Assembly: GCA_963576735.1 (NCBI GenBank)
Contig: OY755178.1
Span: 8,804,001 to 8,868,000 of the forward strand
Source of the DNA: Bedellia somnulentella
Taxonomy: Eukaryota; Arthropoda; Insecta; Lepidoptera; Bedelliidae
Reading direction: 5' to 3'
Length of the DNA stretch: 64,000 nucleotides
The translations under genes were made by a program, and so were the position numbers. Positions 1-10,200 of the stretch are shown here, piece after piece (within the stretch, counting starts at the first letter, position 1; the number at the start of each line of letters is the position of its first letter). Below the pieces are notes generated by a model. The model had not been told where the DNA came from, searched no databases, and saw only the letters and a program-made list of their open reading frames with translations.

Positions 1-1087
1 AAGTAATAGCTAATTTTTGCTTGCATTAGTTTCATAACTCTAAATAAAACTGCATTTCTCTCATCTTCAAGCCTCTGCGGGTTAGACACATGTAAAAAAT
101 AAGCATTCTAAAATGATACTCTAACCAAAAATCAAGACCTGAAAAATTTTGTTAACAATAATGTTACCTAACGTTTCTGTAATAATTAATTAATGAAAAA
201 TGAATAAAGGGTACTTTTCAAGAACTTTCTATTCGATAAAAAAACTCATTATATAAGATAGCTTAATTGTCCTTAACTTAAAATATAAACATTGACTACA
301 ACAAACAGTTATATAAAATAGAGCCTCAAACCAAATTTAATATCAGTACATATATGTTAGTCGGCACGGATGAGTGTACAGGCGCCCCAGTTTCGACAGG
401 ATCCTGAAATCCTCTAAGTAGAGGGTAGAGGGAAGTAGGAGGGTCGTCGGGCCGGCACCCGCTCACAAGGGTATTCTATATAGCTATATATCTTCATAAT
501 ACTTGGGATTAGGGAGCTACGTAAACTAAGTAGAAGAGTTAGTAAGTAGATACAAAAAGGAATTGAAAAAACTTTATAGAATTTATTTTTTTACGAAAAT
601 TAAACAAGGGTTAATTTAACTAATTGTATAATTGGTTATATACCGATAGTGAAACTCTTAGCCACGTACGAGTATTCCAAAGATTTATACCATAACTCTC
701 ACATATTAGGAACTGTCTATATCAATGTATTGCAATGTTTGTTTCGTCATAAATATTCTGAATACTAAGACGTTTAAAGTATTGCATAGAAAAGATAAAA
801 TTTGCTTTTTACTTTCGTGTATCAACCGATCGACTATTAAATGACGAATCCATACACAAAGGGTATAACAAGACCGTATTAGTAAGACTCTGCTGTCCAT
901 CTTTATCTTCGTCTATTTCTGCACAATATCCTTCAAAATGGGATAGATATAAAATTAAAATATTTTTTAAGCTGCTGGACATAAGCCTCCCTCGGAGATG
1001 ACGATAAGCCCTGAGCTGCCCGTATATTTGAGAACATAAGTCAAAATATTCTTCGCTCTTAAGTATTAACATATCGTTTGTTGGCAG
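1..1087. other. Flank or intron upstream of first visible gene A exon
   Basis: AT-rich DNA with no exon I can support. A more GC-rich block at about 361-470 has the composition of a dispersed-repeat fragment, but I could not assign it. The stretch ends in an intron 3' end, TTTGTTGGCAG at 1077-1087. It is probably an upstream intron of gene A, because the next exon starts in phase 0 and looks internal. Confidence 0.5.
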
Positions 1088-1247
1088 GCGGAAATGGATA
1101 TGCAGCAGCAGCAACCAGTAGACCCTGAAAGACCGTTCTCCTGCGTCATGTGTCCGAAGACGTACAAACGGAAAGACCATTTGAAACTCCACATGAAGAC
1201 ACATTTCAAAAACTCCAAGAAAAAAGTGTGCCCACGATGCAGTGAAG
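1088..1247 (+). CDS. Gene A exon 1: finger 1 and first half of finger 2
   Basis: The acceptor is TTGGCAG and the donor is GTAAG at 1248. It encodes a short Q-rich lead, the finger CVMCPKTYKRKDHLKLHMKTH-like block, then CPRCSE, the Cys pair of finger 2. It ends in phase 1 inside that finger. The MDMQ lead is also found at the start of exon 5, which suggests exon-pair duplication. Confidence 0.82.
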
Positions 1248-4200
1248 GTAAGTTTTTTAATGGTTATTATATTCATTCATTTTGGTGCTCATATTTTAAA
1301 AAGATTATCAAAATAGAATACTGTTAAGCAGGGGTTAACAGTATTATACTTGTAGTTATCTTCAAATGCGAAAAGGCGTGATAATGATAATATATTATTC
1401 ATAGTACGCACAATAAAACAAAGTTCACGAGTGTAGACAATCCACTTGTTGCGTTTAATTTATTGTACTGTGTTCAATACAATTCGCGACGTGGCTCGAT
1501 TGTGTAATTGGAATTAGGTGAGCCTGTTACAAAAAAGGTGAATTGAAACGATGTGGTACTTCCGGTACCTTTGTGGTGAGAAATTTGACTTCTGTTTTGA
1601 TATGTTGCATTTTTTAACACTTATAGTAACGGTAAAATAAGTTAGTTGATAAAAAAGTATGGTGCAGATAAAACGATTCTTAATCATGAAATACTTTCCT
1701 TGAAAAAAAAATGGAATACCAACATTCCCATTTTTTAACATTAGCCTAAAATCTCAACAATATTTTCAACTTTGATTCCATACTACACTACGCCCAAAAA
1801 TATGCCTTGAAAAGGTTATCGCAAAATTCATATTAAAACAACGTTCCCAATTCTTAACTTAGGAGCATACTCGTACAAGTACAAAGAAACGTTATAGCAG
1901 CAAAAAACTGGAGCCCGCTACAAAAAACAACCTCGAAATACCAAGTAAAGTAATTCCCACTACCCAAAACCCGAGGCCCCTGTTTAGCCGACAAATACAC
2001 CCTTACACACAAATATGATTCTTATGTAGGCGGCATAAGGGTGAGAGTGGTCGCAAATGGTTGTTGGTACCCCTCCTAAAAGGTTAAAAGGGGGAGCGCC
2101 CCATGGCTACAGCTTAGGGGCCGTGGGAAAGGGAGATATTGAGGGGTGGTAGCGAGCAGCTGAATGTACTTGTGTTTTTAAAATAAGTATAGCTGCGGAG
2201 AATATACTGTAGGACTTTACGGCAAGGGGTGGGCGAAAGTGAAATATAGAAATCAACTCTAATATTTCTAAATGTAATTCGTCACTATTATCTTCACACG
2301 TTGCAATATTTAAATTTCTATAAGTTCCTTAGAATTAGCAATAATCGGATGAGAATGTAAATAAGCTGGTTTAAATTTTGAGATATGAAATTCTTTTCAA
2401 GTAATTACATAATTATACAGTCATTGAGATACATCATAGTTATAATCAAAAAAGTTTAGGAGAAGACACTAGAGAGACTGACTTATCAAATTTACGTACA
2501 GATTCACGGCTATAATTCCAAACAGGGAAATCCTAAGGTAGGAACCGCGTGGTCTGGTAGTATAGTACTTTTATAGACCGGTGCGGATACTATTTTATTA
2601 AGCGCTCTTCTTAGATATGGTTTACGCAGGTGTTTATTCATCGTTCACGCTAAATGTTCCCGAAAGGATGGCAGAGTTGTAAAGTTTCTTTAAAACAGCC
2701 CTATTATTTTGCCTGGGCACTGTAAAACGTTACTAGACAAAATTGGTATCACAACTTTGTATGTAGCTGCGTAATCCAGATTTACGGATAGCACATATAC
2801 ATCACAGCCCATGTTCGTCCTCGCCGAAAGGCTCTCGTCCAAACCTGATAGGGTGATTTGGCCTTAGTCCACCACGCTGGATTAGTGCGGGTTGGCAGAC
2901 TAACGAACGACTGCTTCCATATGTGGTAGTACTCTGAATAAATATGTTGTAACTATACATACCTATGTTGCACCAAATGTCAGAGAATAGGTAAACGGAA
3001 TAGCACTGAGGTTATTCCTTTATTTATTAGTAATAATCCCCACATTAGGTTTTCATGAACAAAAACATTCAAATTAAACAATTCGTACAATCGATCAATA
3101 ATAACACTGATTGGTTTCTCTACTAACCTTTCGGAGTTGTAAAGTTTGACGTAGTATATGATTACTAGTTGATAGGCCTAATTCCATTTAATGTTATCTC
3201 TTAAATGCATTAAAATTTAATGTTCTTTTCGTTGTTGACTTCCGTGGCTTAGTTGGTAGGTGCCTAGCTTCTGGGTCTAGAGGTCGCGTTCGAATCCCGA
3301 AGAAGGCAACATTTATAGGATTCATATAAAAGTTTGTTTCTTAGTACATACATACATGCATATACTCACGCACGGCTATAAATCCCTTAACGGGGTAGCC
3401 AGAGCTTTGGAATGAGAAATTCCTCAGCCACTTTCGGAAGTTGATTGGGGAAAAGATGTTAATAATAAATGTTTTTGTTGGCGGGTCTCTAACCACATCG
3501 CCCAAAACCCACTTTAAAAGCCCCTATACCCTTAGTCGCCTCTTACGATCACCCACGGCTAGAAAGGGGTAGTGTTATTCTAAGCCGACACTACACGACT
3601 TTTTTTTTTAGTCTTCCGTGTTATTTATATATGCATTGTACATAAATATATATTTGATGTTTTACATGATTCGTGTAATCTGTATATATTTATGTCCTGA
3701 ATTAGCTCCCATTTAGTTCCCGAATATATAGTAAAATTTACTGATAAATGCTACGTAAAGTGAACCGATGACTACCTTTCAATACACGAGTATAACCGAG
3801 CATGGCAAAGTGTACACCCTCCTCCCTATTTCCACGAACACTCCCCCACAAGGGGCTACTAGGTCGTTTGGGCGCCATCTTGTTTGGGATTTGACCCGCT
3901 CGCAATGTCCACCTACGTTTTAGGGTCATATATTATTCAATTTGGAAGTAGCGGGGTTTAATAGTTGTGGAAATTGTTTGGGTGTCTTTCAGTACGTAGT
4001 TTTATATGCATTTTATTCGTGTTATGGTGTTATCATTTTCAAAATTAAGTCGTCGATTTTATTAAAGTATAGGGTTGTTTATTGAAATGGGTATATATAG
4101 TGACAAAACTCACTAACTGGCAAAGGCAAAAACAAAAAAACAAAACTTAACAAACGTACGGCCTCCCCTACGTTTAAATAATACGAGCACGTAATTAATC

Positions 4201-7200
4201 AGACCTACATTTTTATGATTTGAACGATGCATACAGAAACTATTAAAATTTCAAATAGAAATACTAACCAAATTTAAAAAAAGATTTTGTAACGACAGCG
4301 TACATTTGTATCAGATTTCAATTATTAAAGAGAAGCATCAATCACGTCACGTATCTTACTTGGCGGTAGATCCCAGTTGTTAGCCATGACGTACAAACAT
4401 AGAGTAAAGTAATACACGTACAAATAACTGCAAACACAAACTTAACAGTATCTCGTGCAGAAGGTCTTATGGCGTCATGCCCCCTCTACCTGCTCCTAAT
4501 CCTGGCGAGAGCGAGCACTATACACTCTTCTTTATTCCTCTCCGTTTGTGTGTGTGTGCCTTTCTTCGAGTACATCCATTTGTATTCCTCTAAAGTGTTA
4601 GTATAAAGCTATTTAGTATTTATCAATATAATTAAGTCTTATTACGAGGAATTTAGAGCTCATGTTGCTAGAAGCATAGAAGTAGTAAAATACTAGCAAA
4701 GACTTTGAGCCTTTGAGTTGGCGAGGCGAGCCAGACAGACGGAATTCAAAATTTCACAGCAGTTATTAAAGTTGAGTCGGGATATGATATGATGGGTACA
4801 TACACGTCGTCAAACATAACGCTTTGAAAGCCCCAAACCCCTTAACTGACTTGTACTGGTACAACAGTGTTCTAATGATACCCTCGGGAGGAATACAGGT
4901 AATATTATTCTATGTCGTCTCTACACAACAAAATGTTTAATATGTTTGTAAAAAATGATAAACGCAGAAGGAATCAGAAGAAAACAGATACTGAGTGAAA
5001 AACAAGGACAGTAAAGAACTGCCTTGATGATCTGATGATTGATCTGATCAGTTGTTCATGATCATCAGTGAATATCTTCAAAATTGCTTAAACATAAACT
5101 TGGATATTAATATTAATGCTAATATAGTACAAAGAGGACAATCTGTGTAGTGAAACTATGAAGGTTTGGTTAAGAAAAACACTACCCCATTTCTTTCAGT
5201 GAGTGTTGTTAGAAATGACTGAGGGTACTCAGGTTTTACAAGTGATTTTTTTACGATGCGGTTGGTGACTTACGCCCGATTTCTGAATTGAGTATTCCAG
5301 CTGAGAACAACTTAAGTATAGTTCTGTCGCATTGAAATCTTAACAACTGAATGTGACAAAACGATACTTAAGTCGTTCTCAGCTTGAATACTCAATTCAG
5401 AAATCGGGCGTTAATCTCCAACGAATTACTTTTATTTTACAATCTTTTTTCGACTCAACTTCAAAAAGTGGCTGACGAATTTCTTATCCTGAAGCTCTGC
5501 TTACCCTTTCTAGGGATTTATAGTCGTGAGTAAATGACGTATGATGGGGCAATCAAGTGGAATGTTTTGCACCTCAGAAATTCATAAAATTTTGCAGAAG
5601 TTACCATAAAACATTTTTAACTACACGTGTTATTTCATTCTCTAAATGTAACTGACAATTTTATGACACAGAGCCAAAAGCAAAGGCATCTCTAAAGTCC
5701 AAATGTCCGTTTATGTGAAAGGATTTCAGGAAGGCTTATGAAAACCACACCCGCCGAAAGGGTGGACGCAATACTAGTCCGTTTTTGAAGGCCCAACATC
5801 GGGCAGTTGAGAGTGGTCGATAATTTCACTTAACATCGTATGGGTTTGGAAATGATTGTTCTAGTATCAGGTTTTAGTATAAAATTTTGCATTATCCTTC
5901 ATTGACAAATTGAATTCAGTTTACCTGATTTACACTGTAATTTTGTAAGTTTTTGTCGGATTAAGAAATTCGTCGTTTGTAATAATTTTGCTGTGTAGTG
6001 TCGGCTTAGAATAGCACTACCCCATTTCTTCCGGTGGGTGTGCGTAAGAGGCGACTAACGGTATTGGTACTCCTTAAAAGCGATTATGGGCAATGCGGTT
6101 GGAGACCCATCACCAACAACCTTTATTTTACCATCGTTTCCCCACTCAACTTTCCAAAAGTGGCTGAGGAATTTCTAATTCCTAAGCTCTGGCTACCCCT
6201 TTTAGGAATTTATAGCCTTGAGTATATGTAAGTATTTATGTACAATAATTTTCTAAAATGCCTAACCCAACTAAACGTTGGGTAAGTCGACAAAGATAAG
6301 CAGTACCCCATCTTCCAGTGATATCGTACAAAACCGCTGAAGTATGTATCTGCTGAAATTAATATAATTGGACGGCAATGCGGTCAGCAAATCAAACGGT
6401 TGTACACATTTCTTTTCCCTACAACAGCTATAAAGACTTTGAAATACTTAAACTCTGGCATAACAGAGTGTATTTTGGAAATATAATAGTTGTAATATTT
6501 ATGTATGAATAGAGGTATATTATACCTCTATGTATGTAGGCATCTATTAAATATCCTCTGCTTTCTCTTTTATATACCAAAATTTTGACTTCTCTTTTTC
6601 TACATTACATACATACTACTTTCATTCCTCTTATTAGACGAATTAAACAACAATTAATTACTTAATACAGCCACCAAAACAAGTATATTTTTCAAGATTT
6701 TTAAATATGGAAAAAAATCAGATCCAGATCAGTCTAATCCTTATACGCATTATACGCATACTCGTATAAATGAATAAATATTTATACTAACATATAATTT
6801 TATTCAGATGAATTTGCCCCTAGGAAACTACATTAGCGACTTGTAATATCCCTGACTGACTCGACAATATATTTAATAATAATTTATAATGTACATAAAC
6901 ATACTTATGAATACTTAATTCCTATTTCAGTTTGTGACACTGAAGAGCAGCTGCTATTCCACATCCAAGAGTTCCACATCGACAAGGTGGAGCCACAGGA
7001 GGAGGAAGATACACCTAAGCCTGCGAAGATCCCTAAACTCAAATGGCAGCCACCTATTGTAAGTAATGCCTAATAGTCTTATGTTATAATTACATACATA
7101 TACTCACGGCTATAAATCCCTTGAAGGGGTAGCCAGTGCTAAGGAATTAGAAATTCCTCGGGCACTTTTGGAAGTTGCGTGGGGAAAAGATGGTGAAATA

Positions 7201-10200
7201 AAGTTTGTTGGTGATGGGTCTCTAACCGCATTGCCAAAAAATCCCAAAGCCCCAATACCGTTAGTCGCCTCTTACGTACACCCAACAGAAGAAATAGGAG
7301 TTCTATTCTAAGCCGACACTACACAGCAATAGTTACTATATTATAATTAGTTAATCTAATAAGGTAAAATAATACGTCAATCTGTCTAAAAACGACTACT
7401 TACGTGATAGTACCCGGGACCGACAGCATAACGTGCCCTCTGAATTACGGAATCATCTTAATTTTTCAATTTAACCAAGTAATATTCTACCTAACTGGGT
7501 GAATCTCACTAATTGAATTAGTGACTTGAACCCGCGGGAACACGCCTGAGACCTCAGGATCTTAAGTAACAAACTATTATAAAATATATGTTTATTTATA
7601 AAAAAAAAACTATTTATTATAAAAGTTAGTTAACATTTATAATTATAATACGGAGGGGTATTAATCTATTCTTATAAACTAGATTGTGGCCCCTGGGGAA
7701 TCTGATATAAGATTTTAAAATTTTATTGGACTAAAATGTAATAAGTCAATCAATAAAAATAAAAAGCATCTTATTTCTTTAGAGGTGTAGGGCGATGGGT
7801 TCACATATTAACCCTCAATGAAGTATTTTTTTAATGCACTTTTCATTTTGTTTATTTTAAAATGAATAAGATCAAGACTTAGTTGCTTAGGCAAGTGGTT
7901 AAGTATTTGAGGCGATATGTGAGTCCACACCCTCCTCCCGTATTCATTGCTACTAGTCGGTCATACATACAGTGGCAGATAATTCAGTGGTCTAAGATTA
8001 TTAGTTCTTGTTACTTTAGTGAGCGATTGGATTTGACTGTGATACTCTGTTATAATTGCAATCTTAACTATATCGTAAACATTGATAATTTTACAATATT
8101 GGAATAAATCATTATAATTGTTTTTAAAATTACATTTTATTTATAGGGAACAATTACTCTCAGAAGTCTTAATTGTAGGTCATATATATTTTGTAGGTAG
8201 GTTTTGTATGTTCTGCCATAACTAGAGATACCATAATTGATTACTGAGTCTGCTAGTGCCATATACAAGGGCCTTAGTGTCTGGTAAGGCAATTTACATT
8301 TCATTATACTTAGTTTTGCTAGGATTGCTCTCAGTTTGTGGCATACGTGTTCCACACGGGGTCCCCAGTTAAATTTATGATCAACAACTAGTCCCAGTAC
8401 AAATGCTTGTCTACTAGATCAAGTGCGTTGCAGTGGCAAGAGGACGGGCGTGTGTGCAGACACTGGTGGTCGTGCGCTATCACTTTCGGTAGTACACTAC
8501 TTTTAAGATATGGGGAATGGATATGCATCAGCTTTGTTTTTTCCTTATTTATTGAAAGACCCAATATACATACTTGTTTCCGTTGGGGTGGGCAGAGACT
8601 ACCGATCTCTCTGAGCACACATTCTGTTTGATTTATTTACTTTAACATCTGAAGATTTTCGTCAAAGATTTTTTTTGCGGTATGTGTAATTTATTTCATA
8701 GGGATTTCGATAATATTATCCCACCAAAAACATTTTCATGTAAAACTTTGCCAAGACGAGCCCATATGACTCGCACTGTCAAAAAGTTATCAGATCTCAT
8801 GTAGAGACAAGCTTCTAACACTACACGCCCTAACTCTACAAGGCCTAACTTCACAAACTCTACACCTTAGTCAAAATATGTGGCTTCGCATTATTCGGTT
8901 CGTGTTGGCGGGCGCACTACCGTGCCCCAAGATTTATTTAATAATTGGACGGCATAACGGCTAATACTAGTGATGGGCGATTGTTAAAAAAAACCACAAT
9001 CGCCTTGCCCCCAGATTCAACTATCTTTAGTAACGGCTATAAATCCCTGCAAGGGAAGGAAGCCAGCACTTTTGGAATTTGAATAGGAAAATTATTTTTA
9101 ATAAAAATGAGTCTCTAGACATATCACCCATTACTTAAACACCCTAAAAATGTTCTTCCCTCTTACGACTCCTACAAGAGTTAAAGGGTTAATGCTATTC
9201 TAAGCTGACAAATTATAATCAATCATTATTCCCTGTAAAGTTGTATCTTTAACAACTTCTACATCTACATTATCTATAACTTTGTATCCACTACCCCGTA
9301 AAATAAGATAATAAAACGAATAAATTTTCCACAGATGCCAGAAAACAAGCTGCTAATAATCCGCGAGCCAGTGCACGAGGTCAGGCCGCACGAATGCCAA
9401 GTTTGCCACAAACGGTTCAAGAGGAAACAACACCTCAACGTGCACTTCAACGTCCACACCAAGAAGGATATGAGCATCTGGTGCTCGCTTTGTAATGAAG
9501 GTACTTCATAATACTTATTATTGCGACTGGATTAAATAAATGTATGTATGTATTAAATTACAGTTATGAACAGCCATGGTAATTTAGTGGGAAGAAAATA
9601 CTTTTATGTAAGAGATCTGAGTTCATCATTCACGCACACCAATGTATCTTTTCTTAAGACATAAGTGTGGTTAATTTATCAAGGTTCTTAACGGTAGGGG
9701 ATTTTTTTTTACTAAAGACGTTTATTCCGCCTTTATTACTCTTACTAATTTTTTTGCAAGAATGCATGTAATTGTATCGCACCATATTTTTTTACATAAT
9801 TCAACAAATCGCAGGTTTCAACACAAACATGGATTTCGAGCGTCACAAGTGTAGTGGTCAAAAGTACGAGTCCAGTGAGAACAGCTTCGAATACCTGGAC
9901 GAGCAATTTGCAGACCAAACTGAGCTGGCCGAGCCTGACTATAACGGAATGCCTGACCAGTTTAACGGACTATCTGACCAGTTTAACGGAGCATCTGACC
10001 AGTTTAACGGAGCATCTGACCAGTTTAACGGAGCATCTGACCAGTATAACGGAGTGCCTGAGAATATGGTGGAGGTAAAAGCCTGAGTGTAACCCTGAAG
10101 CTTTTTTAAGCCGAACACGAATGTTTAAACTTCAAACTATCGTGGACTAAGATTATTTGAATATTGAAAATGCATAATGCCTTCGTGGTTTGATTGTTAA

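Larger units (their letters stand above)
1248..6930 (+). other. Gene A intron 1 (5.7 kb)
   Basis: Contains no supported exon. It holds a fragment of a Lepidoptera-type dispersed repeat near 2815-2920, a SINE tail at 3010-3075, a tRNA-like head at 3238-3308, and several S1 SINE copies, one of them split by a MITE. The remainder is AT-rich. Confidence 0.6.

Noticed and set aside
809..1276. 155-codon minus-strand frame opposite gene A exon 1
   Set aside because: It is the antisense shadow of the zinc-finger exon; the plus-strand frame has the C2H2 pattern and proper splice sites.
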